Assembly (NCBI GenBank): GCA_026018925.1
Contig: JAKSZU010000009.1
Coordinates: forward strand, 74,744,041 to 74,808,040
Direction of reading: 5' to 3'
Length of the DNA: 64,000 bases
Origin: Tupaia tana
Lineage: Eukaryota > Chordata > Mammalia > Scandentia > Tupaiidae
Every line of letters begins with the position of its first letter. The first letter of the stretch is position 1. Positions 33,741 through 44,040 of the stretch are shown piece by piece. Under the pieces are notes generated by a model. The model had not been told where the DNA came from. It searched no databases and worked only from the letters and a program-made list of their open reading frames with translations. The translations under genes were made by a program, and so were the position numbers.

Positions 33741-33981
33741 CCAGCCCCGAGCGCGCGATTGTGCCCGGGACCCAGCGCCACCTCCTGCTCGCCCGCCCGG
33801 CCAGAGAAAGGAAGGACAGCGACCTCGGCCGGTCCGCGCTGCTGGCCTGCGTTGGCGCCGAGCGCGGGACACACCCAGTGCTGGAGAGGCAGCGGGGGCC
33901 AGTTGTTCCGGGCCGCGGCACGTGGAGCAGAGGAGAGCTCCGCGCCCGCCCACCCCGGCGTGCAGGTGCCTGTCCGCCCCT
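33741..33981 (-). promoter_or_regulatory. CpG-rich, GC-box-containing segment at the end of the insert
   Basis: About 240 bp rich in CpG (gagcgcgcgattgtgcccggg, ggccgcggcacgtgg) with minus-strand GC boxes (gggcgggcgcgg). In a window that is AT-rich elsewhere it looks like the 5' end of a CpG-island transcript running leftward. No core promoter element is proven. Confidence 0.5.
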
Positions 33982-34052
33982 CCCTTTTTCTTTGATAGAG
34001 ACATATTTCCTGGTTTATTCAGACCTGAGGCTCTTCTTCTACTTCTAGCCAT

Positions 34053-34838
34053 TGGAAGATGTATTCACTTTTTAATATCTCTTGCAGGAACGTTTTTCTG
34101 ACTAGGAGTGATTGTGTTTCCTTTTTGCTGCAAATTGATGTTTGCTGAAGTCTCTCTTCTGTTGTTTTTACCAATGTGGTCTCAAGAAGGGTACAGTACC
34201 AAGGTGTCTGAAAAGCAATATCTCCTTGTTTACAGGTGGATCAGTACAAGGGAGAATCCCAGAGAAACTTAACATTACTAGGGTATTTCAGATATATAAT
34301 TATAGACCTGTCTAGTCCCTCTGGTAAGGTGGAAGATGAAGAGGAGATGATAATAGGTGAAAGAAAGGACAACACAGAGAAATAAAGAAAAAAATCACTA
34401 ACACACAGTGTGCAGTTTTTCCAGAGGCCTGGAGCTGGGTCTGTTGCCTGCTGCAGGGACAGGACAGGCTGTGGGAGGAGGAATGCCAGGGAATTAACAA
34501 GAGAATGGAGAAGTTCAAAAATCAAAAGCAGAGAAAACTAGCTACCTACCTAGGAGGCAGTTTCTTGGGCTGGGGGTCCTGGAAGTGAGGCAGGGGAACA
34601 GAAGTTTCCCTGCCTCAATGTGCCTTGCTGCCTGGAGCTGGGTCTGTTGCCTGTTGCAGGGACAGGACAGGGTGTGGGAGGAGAAACACCAGGGAATTCA
34701 CAAGAGAATGGAGAAGTGCAAAAATCAAAAGCAGAGAAAACTAGCTACCTACATAGGGGGAGGTTTCTTGGGCTAGGGTTCCTGGAAGTGAGGCAGGGGG
34801 ACAGAGGTGTCCCTGTCACAATGTCCTTTGCTGCTTTA
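34053..34838 (-). promoter_or_regulatory. L1-B 5' UTR with two full 203-bp monomers
   Basis: The unit anchored on cctggagctgggtctgttgcc starts at 34428 and 34631, so the period is 203 bp. The second copy ends at 34838, where the element ends. Between ORF1 and the monomers lies about 370 bp of leader shared with L1-A (7582-7930). Probable L1 promoter, by position and analogy to mouse L1. Confidence 0.8.
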
Positions 34839-35105
34839 TATATTTTTTTTTCCTATTTCTCACCCTCTGCAATTTCCCATCCTCCTCCCACACTGTCTCT
34901 GGTATTTATAGTTGCTTTCTATTCCTTCCCCCCCCACACACATTTTATTGATTCACAAAATATATCAATTAATCTAAATACTTTCCATAGCAAGCTCAAC
35001 TGATATATACATATCTGTGAACACATGTCTGATTTTAGGCATGAGAATCAATGAGTAGAATGAATATAGTATAAAAAGCACCTAGCTGAGGTTATATAGC
35101 TTACT
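34839..35105 (-). mobile_element. Old L1 3' UTR, right part
   Basis: This matches 45470-45755 (cccacactgtctctggtatt, tcaattaatctaaatac, gcacctagctgaggttatat). It is the continuation of 25800-25870, split by L1-B. Confidence 0.85.
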
Positions 35106-35384
35106 ATGGTCATTAAATAGGTATTTTTAATTTTTTTTTTAATTTTAAGAAAAGCAGTATTAGCTTTAATAAATCAAAATAAAAAATGCTAAGAGAAATT
35201 TGCTTAAGACTTAAAGCCAGGAAATAGGTTAGGATTCTGTTCAAATGCTAGGTAAAAAAGAGAAAAATCCTTAGATCTGGAAAAACAAAACATAGAAAAA
35301 AACCAGTAATGTTTTAGTCAAAAGTTATAAAGTTCTATTTCACCAGTTCAGATTCATGTACTTAGTCTATCTTCTGTTGTGGTC
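35106..35384. other. Unassigned AT-rich sequence
   Basis: About 280 bp with no recognised repeat or gene, starting with a T-run. Confidence 0.4.
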
Positions 35385-35499
35385 CAATCTTTCTGTTTAA
35401 ATTCTTGAAGATAACATTCAACTCTGTACTTGTCCTTGCTATTATATTAGCCATTTCTTTAGTTGTTTTTGAGCTCTTATTTCTGTGTGTCTGTATTTA

Positions 35500-36900
35500 A
35501 TTTTTTCAGTATAGCACTCCTTTCAGAGCTTCTTGGAGAGCTGGTCTGGTGTTGGTAAATTCTTTCAGGTTTTGTTTATCTGAGAATGTTCTTGTCTTCT
35601 CTTCCCATATGAAGAGTAATCTTGCAAAATATAGTATTCTTGGTTGAAATTGTTTTTCACTTAACACTTTGAATATATTTTCCCATTATTTCCTTGCTTG
35701 CATTTTTTCTGATGAGAGGTCCAATGTTAGCCCGATGGGATATTCTTTGTAGGTAACTTGACATTTCTCTTTTACAATTTTAGTATCTTGTCTCTTTCTG
35801 TGGTTTTGGTCAGTCTGGCTATATTGTGTCTTTTTCTTTTTTTCTTTTTTTTTTTTTTTTTTTTTTTTTTTTGGAGACGTTTTTGCTATAGGGCATGTGC
35901 ACTCACCAGAAAGACAGAGAGAGAGAGAGAGAGAAAGAGAGAAATCACTCCCAGGGGCAATGGTTACACCACAATCCCTTCTCATCCTTTCTCCTCTTGG
36001 GATCTTGAACACACATGCACACGTACCTGGCATGAGTTTAAGCCACCAGGTCCGGGACTCAAACCACGGTCGACTGCATGGGAGTCCAGCAGCATAGCCA
36101 TTATACTAACTGCTGACCCCTATAATGTGTCTTGAAGAAGATCTACCTCAGTCGATACTATGTGGCATCCTTTGTATTTCTTGGATCTGCATCTGTGAGT
36201 ACCTCTCTAGGTTTGGAACGTTTTCTTCCAGGATTTCGTGGAATAGATTATTAACACCTTATTAGTCTCTTCACCTTCTGTGATACCGATTATACAGATG
36301 TTTGTATGTTTAATAGTATCTAGTATTTTTCATATATTATTCTTATTTTGGGGGCAATTTTCTCAGTCCTTTTGGTGAATTTTAATAAATTCATCACAAA
36401 TTCACAGGTAAGACATTCTGTCTTCTACATTTTAGATTCATTCTTTTGTATGATCTAATTTGCTTTTAATACTTTTAAAGGAGGTGTTGATTTCCTGTAT
36501 TACAGATTTTATCTCTAACAGTTCCGTTTTGTTCTTTTTTATGGTGTATATTTCCTCCTTCAGATCGTGCGAGAACTTCCTCACCTCCTGGAACTCATCA
36601 ATTATTTTCTTCTGCATTTTCTGGATTTCATTGTTTCTCTTCTCTTGCATCTCTGTTTGCTATATCACTATCAATATTCTAAATTCTTTATCAGACATTT
36701 CCACGAGTTCCATCGTACTGTCTGTAGATGAAGAGGAGTTGTTCTTTTCCCTTGGGAGAAAGGTATTTTCTCTGTTTCTCATATTTTTTTGTCTTCCTGT
36801 ATTGATTTCTGGTCATCTGATGGGCTATACATTTCTTCCTAATATCTTGAAGTTCAGTCTGAGAATTTGCAGGTGTGCAAGTAGAGGTGACCTGCAATTT
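35500..36900 (-). pseudogene. L1-C ORF1, broken
   Basis: Open pieces at 36691-36897 (N-terminal, with LSPKGKEQLLF) and 36438-36650 (coiled coil: KRNNEIQKMQKKIIDEFQEV, KTELLEIKSVIQEI) are followed after a SINE by the C-terminal part (35686-35760, with IGLTLDLSSEKMQARK). The N-terminal type resembles the old L1 at 46095-46361. Stops and the SINE inactivate it. Confidence 0.8.
35833..36120 (-). mobile_element. tRNA-derived SINE, long form, with long T-run
   Basis: A 28-T tract (35845-35872) starts the copy and the tRNA head is on the right. The flanks tatattgtgtctt (35820-35832) and tataatgtgtctt (36121-36133) are a 13-bp duplication with one mismatch. Confidence 0.92.
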
Positions 36901-37167
36901 CCCTATAGTTCCACTTTTCTCCCTTTGTGCAGTCGATTCAGCGGGAATTGAGGAATATTCTGACTCTAATAGTATTCAGATATTTGGCTACTTTTCACTT
37001 AGACCTGTCTAGACACTCAGTGCATGGAGGCTGAGCAGCAAAGTGAGGATGGCAAAAGAAAAAGTAAAAGAAAACAAAGAAAGAGAAAAAAGAAAAATAA
37101 ATAAAAAAAAATAAAGCAAAGAAAGAAAACCACACAGCATGAAAGCAGTAGTTCACAGCTCAAATGT

Positions 37168-37790
37168 GTTACTGAACTCACTTCAGGATCACTCACCCAA
37201 GCGCTATGAAACCAAATCATAGGCACATGGTGTGATGAAGAAAAGTACAGCTTTATTGAAAAGCACAAAGCAAGGAGAATGGGCAGCTCGTGCTGAAAAG
37301 ACCCATCTCCCTGAGAAGTTCCCTACATGTTTTTTTAAGGGAAAAATTAGGGGCAGAGGTCCTAGGTGCATGATCAGTTCAGTGATTGATTCAAGAGTGT
37401 GTGATCATCTCCTGGGCATTCTTGATTGGCTGGTGAGGCCTTAGATAATCAAATTTCTCTTCAGTTGTCTGGAGCCAAGCAGCCAGGAGTCTTTGAGCTC
37501 ACAGCCAGCAGTTTCCAGCCTATAAAACATCTTACATATTGAAATGAAAACCTTATCTTTCCTTTAAGTGAGAGTTTTAGAGGTCAAATGGCCCTCATTC
37601 ATGGTCCATGTTGGCCATTATCATAACCAAAAGTCTTACTCCTTACTCTGTATCATTACAATGGAAAAGGACTTTATACTTCAGGAACCCTAGAAAATAC
37701 ATTAGGGGGTGCTTGCTTGTTTTCAAAGGCAGCCATCTCCTCTAAAGGCCTGTGCTTTTGCCTCTCCTAATTGGGATAAATGAGAATTAA
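37168..37790 (-). mobile_element. Solo LTR candidate (endogenous retrovirus), minus strand
   Basis: The ends form a short inverted repeat (tgtta at 37168, taaca at 37790), as in LTRs. On the minus strand there is a CCAAT motif (gccaatc near 37428), a TATA-like ttaaaaaaa and an AATAAA signal (near 37252) followed by about 80 bp to the end, an order fitting U3-R-U5. No internal retroviral genes are present. No clear short target duplication was found. Confidence 0.6.
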
Positions 37791-38019
37791 CAAGATAAAG
37801 GAAAATATGAGAGCTAAGAAAATACTTTAGCTTAAAAAACAACTTATTTTCTTTTTAAATGAACGAACAGAGAGAGAGAGGCAGAGAGAACGATATAGGA
37901 GGTGCCTTACCACCTAGAATGGTGTCTGGAGGGTGAAGTCTCAGTAGAAAATCTTTACTGGTCTCAGTCCCTGAAAGCAATAGTTCACAGCTCAAATGCA
38001 GCAGTCTTATCTCTAGATT

Positions 38020-38378
38020 AGCTTTTTAAAAAACACTTAAGGTAATAATACCTCACAAAAACTAAACAGAGATGAACAGAAGTAAGAGAACACAAAACTT
38101 AGAAACAATTGGAATAACAAAATGACTGGGAGAATTCTGCACATACAGATAACATTGAATATTAATTAATTAAATTCCCCATCTTAAAAGACACATACTG
38201 ACACCATGTATTTGAACAAAGGAAACCTATATAGATTGCTTATATTGCTTTCAATATATGTATTGCTAAAAGCATACATATATTGAAAATGAAGAAATTG
38301 AAAAAGCCATGTCATGCAAAAAGAAACAGAAAGTGGTTGAAGCTATGATATTAATATCATACAAAATAGACTTTAAAA
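38020..38378 (+). mobile_element. L1-E: old plus-strand L1, ORF2 start
   Basis: It contains the ORF2 start (acattgaatattaattaatt...aaaagacacatactg) and the endonuclease part ILISYKIDFK. It is the first part of an old L1 that continues at 39956-44750 after the L1-D insertion. Confidence 0.75.
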
Positions 38379-38714
38379 TAAAACCCTACCTCTCAGCTTT
38401 GACAAAAATTAAGTCAAGGTGGATCAAAGATCTAAATCTAAGACCTCAAACTATAAAACTGCCCCTGGAAAACACTGGGGAAATTCTGGGAGACATTGGA
38501 GTAGGCAAAGACTTCTTAAATAAGAATCCCAAAGCACAGACAATCCCCAAAATAGACAGGTGGGATGACATCAGACTAAGAAGTTTCTGCATGGCAAAAG
38601 ACACAGTAACTAGTGTGAATCTACAGCCCTCAGAATGAGAAAATATTTTTGTAAACTAAGCATCAGATAAGGGACTGATAACCAGAATACACAAGGAACT
38701 CAAGCAGCTGTTCC

Positions 38715-38743
<29 letters not shown>
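38715..38743. repeat. Poly-A expansion (29 A) inside L1-D ORF2
   Basis: The ORF2 Lys-coding A-run (ttccaaaaaaa) has expanded to 29 A within the coding region. Other copies have seven to ten. Confidence 0.95.
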
Positions 38744-38745
<2 letters not shown>

Positions 38746-39052
38746 CGATCAACCCTATTAAAAGATGGGAGAATGAGTTGAAAAAAACATTCTCTAAAGA
38801 TGACATATGAATAGCCAAAAGGCATATAAAAAATGCTCAACATCCCTCATTGTAAGGGAGATGTAGATCAAAACAACAATGAGATACCACCTAACCACAG
38901 TCAGAATGATTAAGATTAAAATAACAAAAAATGTTAAGTGCTGATGGGGGGTGTGGTGAAAGATGAGCTCTCTTACATTACTGGTGGTAATGTAAATTGG
39001 TCCATCCACTGTGGAGAACAATTTGGAGATTCCTCAAAAATCTACAAATAAG

Positions 39053-39303
39053 GACCAGCAGTTAGCATAATGGCTATGTCACTGACTCCCATGTAGTCAA
39101 CCGTGGTTTGAGCCATGGACCCTGTGACGTTAGCTCACACTGGGCACGTGTGTGTGCATGCCCAAGATCCTGAGAAGAGAATGAAAGAGAAGGGATTGTG
39201 GTGTGGCTATCCCCATTTGGGGGGTGATTTCTTGCTTCCTGTCTCTCTGTCTCTCTGTATTTCTGGTGAGCGCATGCACCCTGTAGCAAAAACCTCTCAA
39301 AAA
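39053..39303 (+). mobile_element. tRNA-derived SINE, long form, in L1-D
   Basis: Starts ggaccagcagttagcataatgg and ends in an A-rich tail. The target duplication is aaaaatctacaaa (about 39036-39048 and 39306-39318). Confidence 0.92.
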
Positions 39304-41192
39304 AGAAAAATCTACAAAAAGAACTACCATATGATGCAGCAATCCCACTCCTTGGTATCTACCCAAAGGAGAGAAAAATTCTTAATCGAAAAAGTGCTTG
39401 CACATTGATGTTTATTGCAGCACTATTCACAATTGCTAAGATGTGTAACCAATCCAAATACCCATGAACAGATGAATGGATTGAAAAACTGTGGCACATA
39501 TACTCCATGGAATACTATCCAGCCATAAAAAAGAACAACAAAACCCTGGCTTTTGTTGACATAAATTGGAAAAATATGGAAGTCTTACTGCTGAGTGAAG
39601 CAAGCCAGGCTATGAAGGAGAGACATTTTAGGTCCCCACTTAATATATACAGAGTGTCGACACTCTATGACTGAAACTGATTGACTAAAGAATATAGAAA
39701 GACAGTAAATGAATGTAAATACCAGCTATACTGTGTGTGAAAGAGTAGGGTCTGAGAAAGAACATTTAGAAGAAAAATAGGGAGGCAAAGTATAAATGGG
39801 ACAAAGTAATGTGATATTATCTGTTGAAGATTTTATAGTTTTATCAACTGTACTAGGGAGAAATGTTCACATGTTGAAATAGTCGCTTCGTAAGCTAAAT
39901 AATGTGATTGAATGTATAAAAGAAAATGAAAAAAATGTAAAAAAAAGAAAAAAATGACAAAAAGAGACAAATAAGGACACTCTATTGTTCTAAAAAATTA
40001 ATTCAACAAGAAGATATGACAAATACAAATATTTATGCATCCAAAACTGGGGTACCCAAAGACTAAACTAACTAAATCTAAAAGTGGAAGAACACTGAAG
40101 CGTACTAATTTTGGGGAATGTAAACAAACCACTGTTACCACTGGATAGGTTATCTGGAGAAAGATAAATATAGAGATCCTGGAGATTATTGATACCATAA
40201 AGTAAATGGCTCTGACAGACATATATAGAACATGTCATCCAGCAACTACAAAAATCACTTTCTTCTTTTCTCAACGTGGAATATATTTGAAGATGGACCA
40301 CAAACTAGGCTGAAAAACAAGCCTATACAGGTTTAAAAGTATAGAAACTATATCCAGATTCTTCTCTGATCATATGGAATCAAACTTCAAATTAACCACA
40401 GAAAGAGCCCTCAAAAATACACAAAAATATGGAAAATAAACAACTTACTCATGAACAACTTACCAACTACTAAAGAAATTAAGACTGAAATAAAAAGATT
40501 CATTGAAATCAATAATAATGGACACATGACTCTGCATAACCTTTGGGGCACAGTGAAACCAGTTACAAGAGGGAAGTTCACAGCACTTAGAGCTCACAGG
40601 AAAAAAAAAATAGAAAAATAGTAAATAAATAACTTGACATAACATCTCAAGAAACTGGAAAATCGACAGCAAAATATAACAAAAATACCAAAATAAAATA
40701 AATAATATAGATAAGAGGTAAAATATGAAAATACAGAATAAGTAAACTATACCAAATACTCAATGAAACAAAAAAATAGCTTTTTGAGAGGATTTAAAAA
40801 ATTGACAATCCATAAGGTAAATTTAAGAAAAACAGAGAATGAAATCAGATACATAAAATCAGTATTGAAGCTTTTAATAGTACAATCAATATATCATAAA
40901 TACAAAAAATGAGAGAATACTATGAGCTTTTATATGCCAACAAATTAGAAAATTCACACAAGATGGACAAATTTCTGGAAATGTACAAGTTACCTAGGCT
41001 AAATCAGCAAAAAATTAAAAAGCCTGAATAGACAAATAACAAACAATGAAAATGAATCAGTAATAAATAGCTTCCCAATGAGAAAACAAAAACAAAAACA
41101 AACAAATAAATAAAACCGAGGTCCTGATTGCTTCCATTCTGAATTCTACAACTTTTAAAGAAGAGCTAACCCCAATTATTCTCAAACTATTT

Positions 41193-41371
41193 ATTTTTTA
41201 AGAAGTATTTATTTACTTTATTTATTTACATTAATTTGGCTATAGAGACAAAGAGAGAGAGAGATGGAGAGAGAGAGAAAGTAAGAAAGCAAGCCATCAG
41301 GTCCAAACTTGAATCATGGTCAGCTATGTGGGAGTCTAGTGCCTTAACCACCATGCTACCTACTAGCCCTG
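41193..41371 (-). mobile_element. tRNA-derived SINE, short older form
   Basis: T-rich left part, GA-rich centre, head with ggtccaaacttgaatcatgg on the right. Target duplication tcaaactattt at 41182-41192 and 41372-41382 is exact over 11 bp. Confidence 0.88.
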
Positions 41372-42424
41372 TCAAACTATTTCTATAACTTCAAAAGGAA
41401 GGAACTTTTCCAAACTCATTCTTTTCAGCTTCCCTCACCTTGATCCCCCAAACAAACAAGGACATAAGACAAAAACAAAAACAAACAAACAAAAACAAAC
41501 AAAAAAACCCCTATAGACCAATATTCCTAATAAACACAGAAACAAAAATTGTCAACAACATATTGGCAAATTGAATCCATCAGAACATTATAGAGATTAA
41601 ACACCATGAATAGGCAGGTTTATTGTCAGAGGTGCAAGGATTATTCAGCACATGAAAAATAGTAAATATAATACATCACAGTAACAGAAGGAAAGATAAC
41701 ACAAGATGATCATATCTGTAGATGCAGAAAAATTATTAATATTTCTTAAAATACAATATCCTCTTCATGATCAAGACTCTCAGCAAAATAGGTATAGAAG
41801 AGACATTTTTCAAAACAATAAAAACCATATATGACAGACTCACTGCTGATATCACACTGAATGTGGAAAAGCTGAAAGCTTTCCTACTAAAAAATAGTTT
41901 AAGACAATGCTGACCAGTTTCTACACTTCTTTTCAACCTTGTGCTTGTAGTCCTAGCCAACACATTCAGACAAGAGTAAAAGACAACTTTCAGACAGGAA
42001 AAGAAGAAACTAAATACAACATCCCCTTCATGATTAATAATGATATGATTGTGATATGACTGTATATACAGAAAATTAAAAGTAAATTATAAAACAAACT
42101 CCTAGAAGTGATAAGTGAATTCAGTAAAGTAACAGGATGCAAAATCAATATAAAAATTTATAGCATTTTATACACCAGCAATGACTAGACAGAGACAAAA
42201 TTGAATAAAGCAATCCCAATATAACCACAAAACATAAGATATCAAGGAATAAGCTTAATCAAAGAGGTGAAAGACCTCTACAAAGAAAACTATAAATAAA
42301 GGCTGGAAAAACACTTGAATATAATACAAAAGAATGAAATGACATCTCATGTTCTTGGATTGGAGGAATCAAAATAATTGAAATGCCAGTCCTACTCAAA
42401 TTAATTAAAATTCAGTGTGATTCA

Positions 42425-42680
42425 GGGACCAGCAGATGGCATAATGGTTATGTCACTGGACTCCCATGCAGTTGACCATGGTTTGAGTTCCAGGCCTGGT
42501 GGCTTGAAACTCATACTGGACTCATGTCCATGAATGCCCTATATCCCAAGAGGAAAATGGAGGAGAAGAGATTGTGATGTGGCCATCTCCCCTGGGGTGT
42601 GGGGTGATTTCTCACTTTTTGTCTCTCTGTCTCTCCAGCGAATGCCCACACCCTATAGCAAAAATCTCACTTAAAAAAAA
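42425..42680 (+). mobile_element. tRNA-derived SINE, long form, in L1-E
   Basis: Starts gggaccagcagatggcataatgg. The flanks tcagtgtgattc and tcaatgtgattc (about 42412-42423 and 42682-42693) form a 12-bp duplication with one mismatch. Confidence 0.9.
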
Positions 42681-42834
42681 AGTCAATGTGATTCCCATCA
42701 ATTTACCAGAGATACTCTTCACAGAAATAGAAAAATCAATAATAAGTTCTGTTTGGAATTATAAAAGGCCCTGTGTCACCAAGGTAATACTGTACAAAAA
42801 GAATAAAGTAGAGGCATCTCACTATCTAACTTCT

Positions 42835-43370
42835 TGCACATCTATGTTTATTGAGGCATTATTCACAATTGCTAAGACATCAAATCAATCCAAATGTCCA
42901 TAAACAGGTGAATAGATTGAAAAAGTGTGGGACATATATTTGAATACTATTTGACCATGAAAACAACAAGACCCTGGCGTTTGATGGGAAGTGGACAAAT
43001 ATGGAAGATTTATTGTTGAGTAAATATGGAAGATTTATTGCTGAGTGAAGCAAGCCAGGCTATGAAAGAGAGACATTGTATGTCTCCACTTAACATATAC
43101 TGACTATCCACACTCTATGGTAGTGACTGAAATATAGGAGGACACAAAAACATTGAAAATAGTTCTACACTGGAGACTATGTGGAAAGAGGAGAAGAGAG
43201 GGGAAGAGTGTAGGGGAAAAATAGTGAGAAAAATAGAGAGGTAAGACATTTTGGGACACATAGTATCCTCCAGTGGACTGGTCTGAAGTGTATTTCATGT
43301 TGGGTAAATTAACTATACAAGCTAAGTGATGTATAGTGATTGGATGTATAAAATAAAGAGTTACATATAT
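42835..43370 (+). mobile_element. L1 3' end fragment inserted in L1-E
   Basis: ORF2 C-terminal sequence (ttgcacatctatgtttattgagg), stop and 3' UTR interrupt the L1-E thumb, which resumes at agtgataatcaaaacagc. It carries an internal duplication: tatggaagatttattg occurs twice near 43000-43040. Confidence 0.8.
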
Positions 43371-43830
43371 TTCAGAACAGTGATAATCAAAACAGCATGG
43401 TATTGGCACAAAAGTACACACATAGACCAATGGGACAAAATATAGACTCCATAAATAAACCCCAAAACATACATCTAAACTAATCTTTAATAAAAGGTAC
43501 AAAATAATGCAGTGGAGAAAAGAGTCAGCAAATGGTCTTGGAAGAACTGAATATAAAACTGGACTGCTATATTTCACCAATAACAGAAGTCAAATCAAAA
43601 TGAGGCAAAGATCTAAGTTTAAAGCCCGAAACTATAATACTACAGGTAGAAAACACAGAGGAAACCTTTGAAAACATTGCTTTAATATTTCTAAATAAGA
43701 CCCCTAAAGCACAGATAATTATCCCCAAATAGACAAGTAGGATTAAATCAAGGTTAAAAGCTTCTACACAACAAAGGAAACAATTAGGGTGCAGAGAAAA
43801 CTCTCAAAATTAAAAAAAATAATTGAAATT
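43371..43830 (+). mobile_element. L1-E: ORF2 thumb continuation
   Basis: Plus-strand ORF2 sequence (gataatcaaaacagcatggtattggc = NQNSMVLA region; caagtaggattaaatcaagg) with no intact frame. It is the same element as 39956-42834 and 44041-44750. Confidence 0.78.
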
Positions 43831-43837
43831 CAGTATA

Positions 43838-44040
43838 TATTGAGTGTGTACATACAATAGCTGTCTTTCATAATCTGGCTTGTTTCATTTCGCATTAAAT
43901 CTTCGATATTGATCCACGTTGTATCAAGTGTCAGAGTCTCATTGTCTTTTTGTTTGTTTGTTTGCTTTTTATTTAAATTTGTTTACGTTCATTCACTGTA
44001 CATCATTACAACATACAAAATGAGATTTTCCACCCAGAGA
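43838..44040 (-). mobile_element. Minus-strand composite L1 tail block in L1-E
   Basis: An ORF2 C-terminal piece (43838-43945) is joined through a gtttgtttgtttg run to a 3' UTR piece (43965-44036). The same two pieces with the same join occur at 45186-45400. L1-E resumes at attcatagtcagaatatata. Confidence 0.75.

Larger units (their letters stand above)
31243..33981 (-). mobile_element. 2.74-kb insert flanked by a 12-bp duplication: probable retrocopy or composite VNTR element
   Basis: An exact duplication ccctttttcttt flanks it (31231-31242 and 33982-33993), and L1-B ORF1 is continuous across the join. A run of about 9 T at the left looks like a poly-A tail, so the sense strand would be minus. 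Reading on minus from 33981: a CpG-rich GC-box-containing end, a 19-bp minisatellite, about 440 bp of unrecognised sequence, an L1 3' UTR fragment, SINE pieces and AT-rich sequence. No canonical AATAAA is seen close to the tail. It could be a retrotransposed non-coding transcript, an SVA-like composite, or a smaller retrocopy (32602-33981, which also begins at a T-run) plus other pieces. Confidence 0.6.
30332..34052 (-). pseudogene. L1-B ORF1, split by a 2.7-kb insert near codon 24
   Basis: The start MARSRRRASGLNKPGNMSLS lies at 34052 and reads only into about codon 24 before the insert at 33981. The protein resumes left of 31231 with the coiled coil (KFYELEQKRDNELQEIRKNLH, open at 30872-31159) and the C-terminal domain (open 30358-30783: RLTPDFSMETIQARKEWEDI, LLCPATFSF). 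The stop is near 30332, shortly before ORF2. The insert alone abolishes ORF1p. Confidence 0.9.
25880..34838 (-). mobile_element. L1-B: near full-length minus-strand L1 carrying a 2.7-kb insert
   Basis: 3' UTR, ORF2, about 43-bp spacer, ORF1 and a 5' UTR with two complete monomers, about 5.9 kb after removing a SINE (25910-26178) and the 31243-33981 insert. It sits inside an old L1 3' UTR (25800-25870 plus 34839-35105). T/A-rich flanks (tatatattatttttt left, tatatattttttttt right) are a possible duplication. It is inactive. Confidence 0.92.
35385..37998 (-). mobile_element. L1-C: old minus-strand L1 with ORF1 and 5' UTR only
   Basis: The inter-ORF region (35385-35500) and ORF1 (to about 36900) are followed by 5' UTR sequence (36900-37167 and 37925-37998). 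ORF2 and the 3' UTR are missing. A SINE lies at 35833-36120, and a solo-LTR candidate at 37168-37790 interrupts the 5' UTR. Confidence 0.75.
38379..39955 (+). mobile_element. L1-D: 5'-truncated plus-strand L1 inserted in L1-E
   Basis: It starts in the ORF2 thumb region (open to 38638: [30 protein letters not shown]) and runs through the ORF2 C-terminus, the 3' UTR and an A-rich tail near 39950. A 29-A expansion at 38715-38743 and a SINE at 39053-39303 interrupt it. L1-E sequence resumes at gagacaaataaggacac. Confidence 0.88.
39956..42834 (+). mobile_element. L1-E: old plus-strand L1, ORF2 endonuclease to thumb
   Basis: This continues from ORF2 RDKxGHY through the endonuclease, RT (tatctgtagatgcagaaaaa = VDAEK) and thumb. 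All frames are broken. SINEs sit at 41193-41371 and 42425-42680. It is older and more diverged than L1-A, B, D, F and I. Confidence 0.8.

Noticed and set aside
33011-34048. 345-codon open frame (and overlapping 316- and 132-codon frames, plus minus-strand frames) as a protein gene
   Set aside because: The frames exist because a 19-bp GC-rich minisatellite lacks stops on both strands. The peptides are low-complexity repeats, several frames are open at once, and the right end runs into L1-B sequence.
37168-37790. Complete endogenous retrovirus
   Set aside because: Only one LTR-like segment is present; no gag, pol or env sequence flanks it.
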